64,000 nucleotides of DNA from Brachionus plicatilis (lineage: Eukaryota > Rotifera > Eurotatoria > Ploima > Brachionidae): positions 889,471-953,470 of the forward strand of contig QEOQ01000214.1 in NCBI GenBank assembly GCA_010279815.1. The letters are read 5' to 3'. Position 1 is the first letter of the stretch. Every line of letters starts with the position of its first letter. The notes below the pieces were generated by a model that was given only the letters and a program-made list of their open reading frames with translations, was not told the origin of the DNA and did not search any database. The translations under genes were made by a program, and so were the position numbers. Shown here in pieces: positions 51,814 through 64,000 of this stretch.

Positions 51814-54365
51814 ATTTTTCTAGTTTTTAAATTTTTTTATTTATTTATTATTCATTCAACTTTAAAATAAAAATCTAAATTTCGTGTAAATAAAATTTTT
51901 TAAATTTTTATAAAAATTAATTCTTAATTTGAAAAAAAAATTAATTTGTTCCAAATTTTACACAGGGAAATATCACACTTAGAGATTAAAATTTAGAGCA
52001 AATTTTAATTAAATTTGATATTTAAGCCAAATCGCCTTGGTGAAATCGGATACCAAACTTTTTTCAACTAACGAGCATTCTCGTGGAATTATTCACAGCT
52101 AAAATAAACCCAACAATTTTGATAGGTATTAATTTATGTCATATTTGTATAAAAGTATTTTGAACATATCAAATAACACCTAAAAATACACAAGATCTCT
52201 AAAGCTTGTATAAATTTTTTTTGAAGAAATTCAAGAAGGTTGTTATTTATCTAAAAATTTTAGATATACTTTTTTTCAATTCCGAAGTAAAGCTTGATTC
52301 GAGTGGCTCTGGTCTTGTTTTGACCAGATACGACCGAAGTCTTACTAATTTAAAATCAAGATCCTAACTCAGAAATTGTTTTGTTCTCAAATTCGGAATT
52401 TCATTTACAAACAATTCTAAAAAAGGTGAAATTTTGTTAAAATAATATTTTTAGTCAACTTTTATTTTGTAAGAAGATTTGAAAATTTTCGGGATAAACA
52501 AAATTTTTTTTATATTAGTAGTATATAAAAAATATTTCTTAAATATTGGATGAGATTTAAAATTTTTAATTTGTCAATCTGAATTTAGAAATAAAATCTC
52601 CAAAGTTATATTTGGTTTGTTTGTCTTTCTATTAGTTTTAAGAGCCAAAAAATATCTCGTGAAAATTTACAATGAGGTATTTTATTCTTTTAATAGATTC
52701 AAAAGATTCTCTAAATTTTTTTTTATTTTTCTTTAATTTTCAGAATTTTATAGGAATTATAAGAATGTTTGGTTTTAAGTATTTGATTTAGAGTCACGAA
52801 AATATTTCGAATGAATTCGGTAGATTAATCAAATTAGTTTTGTATTTAGGAAAGGATAAAGGTTTTCTCCCTAAGGTAATATCTTATTAATAAATATTAA
52901 ATAGTCATTACGAAAATTGGCATTTTTCTTAAATAAAATAGTGCTAATTTTGTAGAAATTCATTTATTTATAAATGCGTATTTGATCACAAAAAAAGTTA
53001 CTTAACAAAAGCAAATTTTTTGTTTTATGGCATCAATTTTGGTTTTTATTTTCTAGCAAGGCTTTTTTCATCAAAAAATTATTTTTTTTAAATAAAAATT
53101 AAAACTTGATAGGCTATTTAGTTAACACAATAAAATTTTACTAAAAATTCCATTTTTTTTGGAGTTATTCAATTAAAAAATATAAAAAATTTCAAATATT
53201 AAAATTTCTCCAAATTTTGTTAAAACCTAATTAAATTTTGATGAGTTCCATTTTTTATTTAAATTTTTCTAATTACAATTCAAAGCATGTTATAATTCAA
53301 TTCTAGAAAAACTAAACATTTTCATTAATTTAGTTTTTTAATTATTTTAAAAATGTAATTTTTGGACAGAAAAAAGCCAACTTAGGACATTAATAATGGA
53401 AGAATAAAAAATTTAAAAAAGTGTTATAACATGGTTTGGATTGAAATATACTCAAAAGAAATGAAATTGGAGATTACGGTGATTAAAATTTAAAAATAAA
53501 GGAAACTGCTCAAAATTAAATTAAAGTTTAAAAAAATTTTAAAATATTTTAATATATTTTTAAAGAGTTATTGGTCTAAAAATTTTTTTAATTTAATTTT
53601 TTATTCTGATGAGCACTCTTTAATCAATTATTCCTTTTTTGTTTTAAGTCACAACTTTTTTTTATTTTAGAAAATTTTTGGTAAAAATTTTAATAGAAAA
53701 ACTCGTAAAAAAATTTAAAACCGTCTCAAAAATAGGGCTTTATGGTCACTAAAATACAAACAATTATTTTGATTCAAGTGATAATCAAATTTCACTTTTT
53801 ATCTTTTTTGAGATAGCTTTAAAATTAGCTTTTTAAAAACATTAATGATCGAAAGAATTTTTTGTTAAAAATTTTTATTTAAAGACTCGGAAAAAAATTA
53901 AAAATATTTAATTTCGCCGTGCTAAAAATAGGGCTTTATGGTTACTAAAATTTAAACAATTATTTTGATTCAAATGACAATCATATTTCCCTTTTTTGTT
54001 TTTTTTATAGAATTTTTTTGTATCGTCCTCCTTGATTTATTTACAAGGACTCGATGAAAGATGGAAGCAGAAAAAAATTTTATTTTTCATTTTTAAGAGA
54101 ATTTTAAAAAACTTTTAAACTTTATTCAAATATTAAGTTTCAGTCATTTGTGAATAGAAAGCAAGTGTAATAAGCCTACTTATTCGACACTAAGCGGTTC
54201 ATACTTTAAATAATTAAAATAAATAAGAGAAATTCTTCTTAGTAAATATTTTATTTAATTAAGATTTTGGCCACTTCTAGTCTAAAAAAAAATACAATGT
54301 ATAAAGAAAATTATAGGAAAAGAATGGAAAGAAAACATTAAGTAATAAGTAATAAGACATGTGCT
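51814..54365. other. Intergenic, no gene recognised
   Basis: Simple AT-rich sequence. A pair of related segments near 53690-53790 and 53875-53975 share ATAGGGCTTTATGGT.ACTAAAAT and TTATTTTGATTCAA, i.e. a direct repeat with about 190-base period. No coding segment is supported. Confidence 0.45.
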
Positions 54366-54800
54366 ATTTATTTATTTATTTGTTTATCTGTACCGAAATA
54401 ATGCTCCTTCAGAATAAAAAAAATTTAAATAAATTTAAATAAGGTAAAATAAAATAAAAAGGATAAATAAGTGCTACAATTACAACATCTTTAAGTGAGA
54501 AGTTGATATATTCGTGACTTGTACAGCACCTGGCTAAAGACGAATATTAGAACTAGGCAATAATTCCATTTTTAAATTGAGTTCAATTTAAATAGCAAGG
54601 TCAAATTATAATTTTGACGAAAAATATGAAGATTGTTCTCCAAGTTCGTTGTCGACAGATACGACACAGAAATTCGATAGGCACTCTTCAAATATTTACA
54701 GAGCGTTAAGCCAGAACAGCCACCACAGGAATCGATTCTAAAGCTCACGTGTAGGCCTTTAAAAATTGGGCATTTCAAATTCACAAGCAATTCCGAGAAA
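54366..54800 (-). mobile_element. LINE tail plus a doubtful coding fragment
   Basis: At 54366-54417 is a LINE tail in minus orientation (TGTTTATCTGTACCGAAATA, TGCTCC). Further right, 54572-54790 is an open minus-strand frame of 72 codons with RIDSCGGCSGLTLCKYL in its middle. It matches nothing I know and may be LINE-derived because it sits where the LINE coding end would be expected. Confidence 0.4.
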
Positions 54801-55334
54801 AATATTTTTTTACCTTTTCTAATGCTAAATCAGGTTCCTAATAGTTCTAAATGCAATTGTGTTTTTGATTATGCAAGAAGATTACGCAAGATATGCGACC
54901 TAATCCAGTGTGATTAAGATTTTTTCCTATGCCCATTCAAAGATTAACTTAAGCTAGTTTTTACTCGATTTAAAAAATAGGATTCATTTACACAATAATC
55001 TAAATTTATTGAAGACAATTTTTGGCGCTTCACCAGCCAAGAAAACCAAGGCTTAGTTGAATTAAGTGTCTATTGAGGAATATGCCTGTTTCAGACAATC
55101 TGTTTTCGACATAATTAATTCGACAGGTAAATTTTGGACAGGTATGAATTAGACAAAAAATACAAAAATTTATTAATTTAAAAATATTAGAAAAAATACT
55201 AAAATGTAGACAATTAATTCAAAAAGAATTCATTTATCTATTAAATAATATCAAGTGAGATAAATTTAAAAAAAATAAAGTTTTATCAATAGTAAAATCG
55301 GAAAAAGCTTGATTTTTTTTTAATAGTTTATTAA

Positions 55335-56227
55335 CACTCAAAGGCCCAATTTTTTTTATTACGTTAAGGACCAAAGTGGTCCAAAAAAACCCTAAAATTA
55401 TATTTGCTTTTTAGATAAAATAAGCTAGATTATTTATTCAAATTATGTTAAAAAATGTAACAGATTGCAAAAATAAATGTCTTTTATCATTTTTGTTATG
55501 CTTTCAAAAAAAATTATCTCTAGATTTAAGTAAGAGCCTAAAATTATTTATAAAAAAAAATTTGATAAAAATTCAAGAAAAAAATTTTTTTATCTAAAAA
55601 AATTAGAATTTTATCTAAATTCCCAGATTAATCTTTTTTCTAAGACTTGTCTCTTCTCTATCTTTCAATATTATCCATATCGTTCCATTTTTCGAAGTTT
55701 TGTCTATGTCAGTTCTTCTTCGCCTTCAGTTTCTTCATTATCAGGGTCTTCATCTGAATCAAATTCAGCATTAGGCTGATTTGTTGTTTCCATTTCATCC
55801 TCATAATCATTATCATCATCATCAGAGGCTACTGATTGGGTATCATCCGCATTTCTAAGAAGTTCAAGGGCTTGTAAGACAGCTTTTCGTCGAGACATGG
55901 TTCATAAAATTGTAATTTATAAAAGGAATTATTTAATTTAAGTAGATTTTGAAATTTAAAGCATAATTAGCTTGGTCTTCAATTTATTTTACATAAAAAA
56001 AGACAATATTTCTGTTGGGTCCAAAAAAACCCTTTTGGGCCTTAACGTATATATTATTTTTTTTGCAGAAAAATAAAAAGATTTTAAAACAAAAATGAAT
56101 TAATTATAATATTTTTTTGATTTTAGATTTGATGAAAAAAAAAATTGTCAAAAATGATTAAATATATTGAGCAAAGAGCAAAATAAGCATCAAAAAGGGT
56201 CTTTAAAACCCTTTAGTCCTTTGAGTG
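55335..56227 (-). mobile_element. Internally deleted piggyBac element, TTAA target
   Basis: Bounded by TTAA on both sides (55331-55334, 56228-56231) with terminal repeats CACTCAAAGG / CCTTTGAGTG. Second inverted repeats lie inside: ACGTTAAGGACCAAA with GGTCCAAAAAAACCC at 55361-55391, and their inverse at 56017-56048. TTAA duplication is the hallmark of piggyBac. Only an N-terminal transposase fragment (55704-55898) remains in 893 bp. Confidence 0.9.
55704..55898 (-). pseudogene. N-terminal fragment of piggyBac transposase
   Basis: A 64-codon minus-strand frame with ATG at 55898 and a stop after an Asp/Glu-rich stretch (NDYEDEMETTN, DSDEDPDNEETEGEEE). piggyBac-type transposases commonly begin with MSRR-like and acidic sequences before the catalytic domain. 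That domain is absent here because of the internal deletion. The position inside piggyBac ends makes this assignment likely. Confidence 0.65.
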
Positions 56228-56605
56228 TTAAAAAAAAATTTTAAATTGTTTTGAGTAATTTAACTCATTTCGCCATTGATAGATAAATTTTTAAATAATG
56301 TTAGAGTTTAAATAATTTTAAAAAGAACAAATGAAAAATACATTTTTAAAATGTTACAAGCTTTGAATTGCTCTTCAAAATAAATTTAACCTGGCATACA
56401 TCTATTAATACAAATTTGTTAAATCATCCATTTTTTATCTAATCTATGAACAATTACAAAAAATTTTTATATGTCAAATTACTATATGTCGAAAAACTAA
56501 ATTTCTAATTTATTCTTGTCAAGTATAATAATTTTTCTAAATTAATTATGTCGAATATATGTCTGTCGAAATTAACTTGCCGAAAACAGTTACAACCCTA
56601 TTGAG

Positions 56606-58237
56606 AATTGAGGTCACCAAATAGGCAAAGTACGTGACCATTCGAATGTAAAAGCGAGTCTTACCAATAGCCTAATGAGATCCTTAATTTAATTTATACC
56701 CGGCTTAGACGCCATGACATGGTTAGATACTCAAAATGCCGTGATATTTTCTTGTTTACTCTAAAGACCTATTTGAAATAAATTTTAAATTTTAAATGTT
56801 TTTTTTTGCTCTAAGATGAACTATATTTTGGTTGTAAAAATAATCAAAACATTTTAAGAAAATATACTGTATAAATGGATAAGCTTGATTGTTGTATTTT
56901 TTTTTTCAAGTTACACAATTTGTAGCAAATAAATAGAAATAAAATTTTTTTTTCAATGTTGAATTTATTTAAACAAAGCTATATAATTATTAGGGGATTT
57001 TTAAATATGACCATTATAAATCGTATCTAAATATTTTAATTAGGCATGAATTTTTTTTATATAGTATCAAATATTCGTTTAAATATATCTTTAAAAAAAA
57101 TAAATTTGGCTGATTATTCAATTTAAAAAAAAAGTGAAATATTGAAAAAAGCAAGGAATTATTATTAATTTTTTGTTTTTTAGTTGTTCATTTTGAGCTA
57201 TTTTTGGCTTTTTTTTTGAATATGATCTACAAGACATTCATATTTATCTTGTTCTTGCATTTCATTTTAATGATGAAATTGTTTTTAATAAAATAGAATT
57301 AACAAGAGCTTCTGGTAACATTTTTTCATTGCACACATGATTGCTTATTTATTTCTTTAATCAATAAAGCCTTTTCTGTTCTCACCCAACTGAAGATCAT
57401 TACCATTCCAATTCTTTATATCAGATAATTTTAGCTAATTTTCAAAAAAGAATGTCTCAAATGTTTTCAAACAATTGTTAAATTCCAATTAGATAATACA
57501 CAGTTTTGAGTGTTTAAAAAATAAATTAGATACTAATTTAAAAAATTTGATAGCAAAAAAGAATTCATCGAATTTATCATGCAATAATCTTAAAGACACA
57601 TAAAATGTTAGTGATCATTTCGAATTAATATAAACCTGAATTTCTACTGTACGATGACTAAATGTATTTAAAAGGAATAATATAAATAACGCTAATATTA
57701 TCATAAGCTTTAATAAGAATAGGCAAATATTAATATCGTTATTAAGATTATTTATTTTTTTCAATTTGTTATTTTTTTTTAATTTCTTCTTGATCTTTAT
57801 TCAAGCAAGAAGGTTACTGTTTAAAATTTTTGTGAGTACAGATTTTTATCAATTTTAATTATTAGTACATGATAAATGAAAAGGATAGGTAATTAGTACT
57901 TTATTTCATTCATTAGCCCTGTATTGAAAATAAGACCAAATTTATTTATTTTTTGTCAATGAAAAAAATTATCTTTTGTAAATAATGAATCCTGAAATAA
58001 TATATGAAATTTACTTAGATTTGGACGATATAATAGGGGATGTTTTAAACAGACTTTGAACAGATTTAATTTTCGAAAATTATTTGCAGTTTTTTATTAT
58101 ATTTGACAAATAATTTTGACAAATAATTAATAATTTTGAAGAATTAAAAAATAATTTTTAGAGTGAAAACGGAATATATTCAGACAATGATAGAGAATAT
58201 AAAATCTTCTTATTTTTAAATTGGGATAAATATAATT
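56606..58237. other. Intergenic, no gene recognised
   Basis: The first 150 bases are GC-richer and continue the sequence left of 55077; they may be a LINE or gene relic, but I cannot read a consistent frame. The rest is AT-rich. Confidence 0.45.
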
Positions 58238-58718
58238 CAGTGAAATCTCTCTAATTTGTCCCCCGCCACAAAAAATGGACACATACAGAGGTGGATAAAT
58301 TATAGAGGTTCCTACAGATGCCCTTAGAATGAAAAGTTAAATGAAAAAATTTTTATTTAAAAAATACACTATTTCAAAAAAATAAAAATTTACACAGTTT
58401 ACATACAAATGTCATTTACATTAATGATTATTTAAAAAAAATTTAATATTTTTGTTTGCTTATTTGTTTGTAGCTCTTGTTCAATATAAGCAGTTTCCAA
58501 CGCTTTAAAATGTTTTGAAAAAATTTCAGGACAATTAATCATAAAACTTTTTGACATTTTAAAGTTTTTTTTTTTAACGATTAAATGAGATTCAAAAATT
58601 ATTAGATTAAAGAGGTTTGTTTACATGCATTTAGATAAGAAAAATTGGGGGAAGGAAAAAAGTGGACATTTATAGAGGTGGACAGATTAAAGGGTGGACA
58701 AATTGAGAGGTTTCACTG
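58238..58718 (-). mobile_element. Tigger/pogo deletion derivative (CAGTGAAATCTCTC ends)
   Basis: The ends CAGTGAAATCTCTCTAATTT and the complement of CAGTGAAACCTCTCAATTTG enclose 481 bp. The right flank is TA, the left flank TT (mutated target). The minus strand around 58440-58560 keeps a transposase C-terminus (MSKSFMINCPEIFSKHFKAL, then ETAYIEQELQTN) whose frame closes inside the element. Confidence 0.75.
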
Positions 58719-61254
58719 TAGATCAAATATTTAAATAAAATTTTTTCAATAAAATCTTTAATTATTTTTTCTATAAATTTTGACAGTGTTCAAAATAATA
58801 TTTTTTTAAAAAAACAGGATATAGTACAATCAATCTCAGGAAACTGAACAAAATGATTAAAAAGAGATATGGAATTAAATTGAATTTATTTTAAAATGAA
58901 ATTAAAAAAAACTCAAGTTTCATTTTGTCGGATTGTAATCAGATCGTCAATGCATATTAAGAACGCAAATAAGTTTATTAAGTCAGATGGAATATTTATC
59001 TGTGTCTCATTTCGCACAATATTTTAGCTATTAATAAAAAATCAAGTGATATAAAAAGCTAATTAACAATAGCAAAAACTAATTTTGAGATGTTTTTTTT
59101 TTGTTTTTCACCAAGACAAAAATTGTGTCACTTCACGCACAAAAAAGTCTAAATTGATATTCAAGGGTTTTTCATTTATTTGAAGGACAATTAGGTCTGT
59201 TCGTCAAATATTTGTACATCTTAGTAATTTTGAATACGCATCTGATCAACTCGATATTCTAATCAAGAAAAGAAAAAAAAACAAAAGATTATGAACAATT
59301 TGTGGATTATATATTGTTCGTTGAACAAAGTAATCTAGAACAATACACAAAATTTCCTATTGACATTGTGTACTTGAACAATTTTTTTCAAATAATCAAA
59401 TTTTAATTGTCTCAATGAGAAACAATTAAAATCGCATTTTGTTCATTTATTTTTTCAAAAATATTTCCAAGTAAATGGTACTTGTTTTCAGGAGACTGGT
59501 TCAAGTCTGAACACATACTTTATTTTCAGCATCAATCGGTCCAAGGCCCATAAAATAATAATTAAAATTCGCTTTAGCTTTTTTTTTTTTGTTTAAGAGT
59601 TGTATTCTTTTTTTATTTTTAATTTAGTTTCATTGATTTTTTGGACAATTTTAATTTTTTTCCTGTCAAAAAAAAAATGGATTAAATTTTTTTTCTAGTT
59701 GAGCTTGTGAGAAATAAAAAAAAGTTTTTTTTTTTTTGATAAAGTTTATTGATTTACAACATTAAAAAGTCATGCACCGATAGTTCTCATTTTTGATCTG
59801 TTAGTCAAAGCAGCTTTTTCGGTCTATTCACCGAGACATGCATTCTTTGTTGACATAGTTAATACTTTTGATTGATCACCGATTCGCTTGTTCTTTCATT
59901 GTTAATTTATAGTTAGATTCAAAATTTGAAATAATAAAAAAATCATTTTCGACTCGACTATTGGCATTTTTTATTAAGTTTTTTTAACACTGTTTATTTT
60001 AGCTCAGATACCGAAGTGTGTAACATGTGAGCTAAAAATTATGTAATTAAATTTTTTTTTTTTTTTAAATAAATCTTTTAAAATAAAAGTCGAATTTTTT
60101 TTTCAATTTTAAAAAGTAAAAAATTTAGAAAAAAATTCATAAAGAGAATTTTTTTGTCGATTAAGTTTTTTGTTGGACAAAATTGTGTGGGAATTTTTTC
60201 AAGACGTCTATCCTGGACGATCTTAAGATTGTCCCAATATAAGTTCATATTTTGAATATTTGACTTTTAGTGATAAAATAATTTTATTTAAAGCAACTTT
60301 GATTGAAATTATCATTTTAAATTTGCAGGCAGGCTTTTAATGCTATTAAGGTATTAAACAAGTTTTCAACAGCAAATAAAGAAATATGTTCTTGAGTCTC
60401 TTTTATGTAACCAAGTGTTCATGAGTGGGATATAAAATTATTTTTGTTGTTTTACTTTTAATTTTAAGCACGAAGCTTGTGTGATTTTTTTGGCAAGAAA
60501 AAGTTTTTAAGTTTTTACATTAAATAATAAAATTGCATAAGTTTTTTTGTTAAAATTTTTTTTATTTATTTAGTAAAGCAATTCAAAATTTAAATTTGTT
60601 TAAGATTTTCAATTCAAAAATCAAGCGTTTGACTTGAAATTTTTTTCTCGAGTCAAAGCCATTACGTGACTTAAATATGTGACTTAAAAACAAGTCTAAT
60701 TATTTTTAAATTTTTTTTAGGCCTGTTTGTTTAGTTTGTTTAAATAGAATCTTTTTTTTTTTTAAATGGAATATTTTGAACATTATTTACAAAAATGGTT
60801 TCATTAAAGAAAACAAGCTTAGAATTTATTTTTTCAGCTTATTTTCAGCTGTGTTGATTTGTTTAAAAAAATTATTATAAGTTAAAAATGAAATAAAAAT
60901 AGAAAAATTTCAAGAAAGTTTGGGAAGTAAATAATCTAAAATTAGATAAGCTAAGGCATCTCTAATTAAAAAGAACTTTTTATATAGGACACCAAATATT
61001 CGAGTCTCAAGTCAAGTCCAAGTCCGGAATTTTTTTTCTCTAAAGTCGGATCCAAAGACTTTTATTTATTTTTTAAAAAAAAGTCCAAGTCCAAACTTTT
61101 TTTTTAAAATTTTTTTTCAAAAGTCCAAGTCTGGGCTTTAAAATTTTAAATAATGGATAAGAATTTTATGCCAAAATTGCAAGAAAATTCTGAAATATAG
61201 CAAATCTATTTGCATTAGACAACCCAAGAGTATATAAATTTTGGTCATTTATAA
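58719..61254. other. Intergenic with minor repeats
   Basis: No host gene. A hairpin at 59997-60037 has arms TTTTAGCTCA and TGAGCTAAAA with a 21-base loop. At 60620-60698 is the right terminus of a CAGACTTG-family hAT (GTGACTTAAAAACAAGTCT). At 60995-61140 are several AAGTCCAAGTC words of the same kind. Confidence 0.5.
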
Positions 61255-62070
61255 TTTTTCCCTTTTTTATTCTTTCCTCTTAAACTTTTTCCCTTTTAGC
61301 ATTTTTCCTTCATTTTTTTCCCTTTTTTTTGGTGGCGTTACACAAATAATAATTGAAAATTAATTTTTATTTGCAACCATTTAAAAAAAGAACTATTAAT
61401 TATTAAAAAAAAAAGAAAAAAAATTTACTAAATAGCATCAAACGGAAAAGTAACTTTTTTATCATATAAATTACCATAATAAATAAAACTATTGTAAGCT
61501 TGAGTCATTAATACTTGGTCAAATTTGTAATTGTACGGATCTTTACCATTCTCAAGGAGTTGAGCGTTTTTTTGTGGTAAAGAGTACAAAAATTCATGGC
61601 ATTTAGGACCTTTTTTATTTAGCAGCAAAAGGTCAATTCGGGTTGTGAAGTTCATTTCAATTCGATCGTTTCAATTCAGAAAAATTTGAATAACTTTTTT
61701 ACTAAAATGAATAATTAAGTAAAGTTCTGTAAAATGCTTAATGTTTAAGCAAATTTGCTTAATCCGAAAATAAATGTCTGCAAAAACTCTGCAATATTCT
61801 TGCACAGTTAATTAGAATACTTTTTAATGGCATGAAAAATGCAGAAAATTGCAGAGTATTTTGCAGATCTAAAACATAGAATAGAGTATAATTTTTAATT
61901 TTTAGTTTAATTAATTATCTTTTATATTTGGTTTAATATAAATTAGAATGTTAATTAATTTTAAAATAAATTTATTTAATCTTTGTTTTTTAATTGCCTA
62001 AAATTAATTTATATAATGCAGAGGGAAAATGTTTTAGAGGAAAAATGTTTAAGAGGGAAAAATACTACTA
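61255..62070. repeat. Possible element with CCCTTTTT/CTCTTAAAC inverted ends and a short ORF
   Basis: The left part (TCCTCTTAAACTTTTTCCC) and the right part (ATGTTTAAGAGGGAAAAA) are weak inverted copies. Inside, the minus-strand frame 61655-61428 encodes 75 aa with a non-random look (KGPKCHEFLYSLP, AYNSFIYYGNLYDKK) that I do not recognise. At 61780-61870 is the CTGCAAAAACTCTGCA block shared with the foldback at 25344-25698. Boundaries and nature are uncertain. Confidence 0.35.
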
Positions 62071-62219
62071 AATCTAAATTTTTTGATATGAAGCCTGATT
62101 TAACAAATTTAAACAAAAAAGTCCGCACTTGAAATTTTTTTTTTGACTTTTAAACAACTCTGGAATTAATACTATAAATTGGCACCATAACTATTTAGGG
62201 AAAAATATATCTAAACCAT

Positions 62220-62420
62220 CGGGCTCTACGGCAGGAGTAATAAGAAGCTCGCACCACTTAAGTAGCCCGACCTTAACAAATTGTAGTCAAAGAGAAAACT
62301 TTTACATAAATCGCCTTATACCGAAATGGAAGGTCCTATCTGAATTATTGTCAGCAGAGTGAATATCTTTGACTCAACCCAAAAAATTAGTATCCTGGTA
62401 CTTAAAGTTAATCATAAGTC
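62220..62420 (+). mobile_element. LINE polymerase C-terminal relic
   Basis: The plus-strand frame includes RENFYINRLIPKWKVLSELL, a stop, then SLTQPKKLVS. This is the pattern found at the end of CR1/Jockey-like polymerases (compare NRVVNFWNQL at 37352 and NNRVASTWNNLA at 33262). GC-richer than its surroundings. Confidence 0.55.
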
Positions 62421-64000
62421 TGGTGATGTATAATTTTGAAATAATTGTGTTTTTTTGATATCGGTATCCAAGAATAAGTTTAGAAACTAATCTTTAATTG
62501 ACTAAAAATTTGGTTATTTTTTGGCATTTTTTTTTCTGATATTTTCATTTTTATTCTTAAATGAAAAACGAACTAATTATTTAAAGATAAAGTATCTTTT
62601 TATTTAGTTTTATCAGAGTTACACTAAAAATTCAACAAATATCAGAAGGTATTTTCAATCGCAGAAAATATTAGCTTGAATTTACTTTTTAATTAATCTA
62701 ATGGTAAAAATTTTTTTTTAATTTTTTTGTTTATGCCAAAATAAGAATAAATTATTTTAAAAAATTTAAAACTTTAGAGATGCACAGCTTTTTCAATCTT
62801 TTAAACTTTTTTTTTTTTGATCTAATTAAAATAATTAAGCTAAAAAAAAATATTTAAAATAAGTAAGTTAATAAAATTATTAATTTACTGGATTTATTTT
62901 TAATTTTAAATAACTAAGACATTTCAATGGAAATGAGTCCAAATTAAAAAAATTACATGCTGAAGATATAGCAAAAATTCTGTATAAAATGATACCTTTT
63001 GTTCTCATTAATCTAAAAATTCAAGTCATCAGATCACTCTGAAAATCAGTAAAATCGCTTTATTTTTAAATATATTTCAATACTTTTTGACTTGTGTAAA
63101 AATGTGTTTTTAATCAAATTTTAAATCGGAAATCATTAATGTCTAGAGCGTCAATGCAAGGTAATTTTTTCTCTGGTTACTTCTAAATTTAATGCCACCA
63201 GAATAATTTCAAAAAGCATTTATTTTTTTTTCATTCCTTCTAATTTTTTTAAAAGGGTGTCCAAAGACCGTAGCAATCAATAGCTTCTTAGATTCTATTT
63301 TATCTTTTGAAATTAATTTTTTTAGTTTAAAATTTAAAAATTCCAACAATTGAAGTTTTGTTTATGAAAACTGTAGAAAAAAAAATTTTATTAAATTACT
63401 TTAGACTTGAGACTTAAAGACAACTCTTTGTTTATCATAAATTTTGTTTTCAAATTTTTTGAGAGTAAATTCCAGATCAGTTCGGAATGAATTTTTCGGT
63501 CTCAGCATCGAAAATAATAAATTAATAATAAAAAATCAAAAACCCTAAAATAAAGAAAATGAATATACATGAATATGGTCTTTTATTTAGTTTGAATAAT
63601 AAATGGAATAATTATAATATAAAAGGTTAATGTAGGTATTTTTGAAGCATTTTTTTTGTCAAATAAAATTTCAAACTTTTATTTTTCATAATTTTGTATT
63701 AGCAAGTTTAAGTTTTTTCAATTTTTTTCTGTAAAATCAAATAAAAAAATTTTGACTTTTTATTTATCAAAAAAATTTTTTAAAAAGCAAAATAGCATAA
63801 ATAAAGGATAAGAAGAAGAATTTTTTGGTTTTTTATTTTTTACATCAATTCAACATTTCGAACTGACACTATTAAAATTTTTCCAGTTTTTAAAATGATA
63901 AAAAGAAAAGAATAAAATGATAAAGATTGAAAAACTTTTTCTCTTAATCGAAACTAATTTTTAAAAAAAAATTAATTCAATTTTTAATCATTTTGTTATT
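62421..64000. other. Gene-free right flank
   Basis: AT-rich sequence in which I see no gene, repeat boundary or structured element. Confidence 0.5.

Larger units (their letters stand above)
55078..56597. mobile_element. hAT-like element carrying a nested piggyBac, 8-bp TSD CTATTGAG
   Basis: Flanked by a perfect CTATTGAG at 55070-55077 and 56598-56605. The inner ends share inverted words (CTGTTTTCGACATAATTAATTCGACA on the left; complement-like CTGTTTTCGGCAAG and TTCGACA on the right), but the outermost bases match poorly. Once it is removed, the flanks join smoothly into a GC-richer relic (54840-55077 with 56606-56760). The centre holds the piggyBac at 55335-56227. Confidence 0.65.

Noticed and set aside
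59997..60037. Hairpin as a transcription terminator or tRNA-like gene
   Set aside because: Ten-base stem with a 21-base loop, no tRNA arms and no gene nearby; chance or repeat origin is as likely.

Overview
The window looks like invertebrate animal nuclear DNA: very AT-rich, unresolved poly-A/poly-T runs, genes split by tiny introns (about 45-60 bp) with GT-AG borders, and animal-specific gene families (ARID4, DEG/ENaC channel, LRRC14/PRAME-like, RIC1, eIF3e). A rotifer-like compact genome is my best guess; that is an inference, not something the sequence proves. I see no prokaryotic operons, CRISPR arrays, rRNA or convincing tRNA genes.

Layout. (1) 2.1-16.2 kb: two tandem, same-strand LRRC14-like leucine-rich-repeat genes (2095-5077 and 13914-16170), each with three exons. 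Between them lie a membrane-anchored trypsin-fold protein that has lost its catalytic serine (8243-9627) and a transposon-rich stretch (hAT-type foldbacks, a degraded Tigger with a LINE nested in it). (2) 16.2-20.4 kb: small DNA transposons and foldbacks, including a Tigger/pogo deletion derivative nested in a foldback. (3) 20.4-27.5 kb, minus strand: a complete two-exon ARID4 gene whose 4.5-kb intron holds an assembly gap, a small hAT with a transposase tail, a small plus-strand ORF and a MITE carrying two further insertions. (4) 28-34.5 kb: MITEs and LINE relics, including a GC-richer CR1-like reverse transcriptase. (5) 34540-35940: intronless DEG/ENaC channel gene. (6) 38.3-51.8 kb, plus strand: eIF3e (7 exons, 445 aa) followed 159 bp later by RIC1 (23 exons, 1247 aa), with repeats packed into RIC1 introns. 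(7) 51.8-64 kb: no host gene recognised; piggyBac, Tigger, hAT and LINE relics.

The genes are unrelated housekeeping or signalling genes rather than a pathway. The most striking signals are evolutionary. The last exons of the two LRRC14-like genes are identical over 264 residues, with only three synonymous differences, although the upstream exons are only about half identical. A set of nested insertions can be read to base resolution from target-site duplications and from empty-site copies elsewhere in the window. Diverse LINE relics share a 3' terminus made of a short hairpin plus a TAAA-like tail. An inverted repeat flanks the whole eIF3e gene, and its right arm ends at the RIC1 exon 2 splice acceptor.

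All exon structures, alignments and element boundaries were read by eye; no searches were run.
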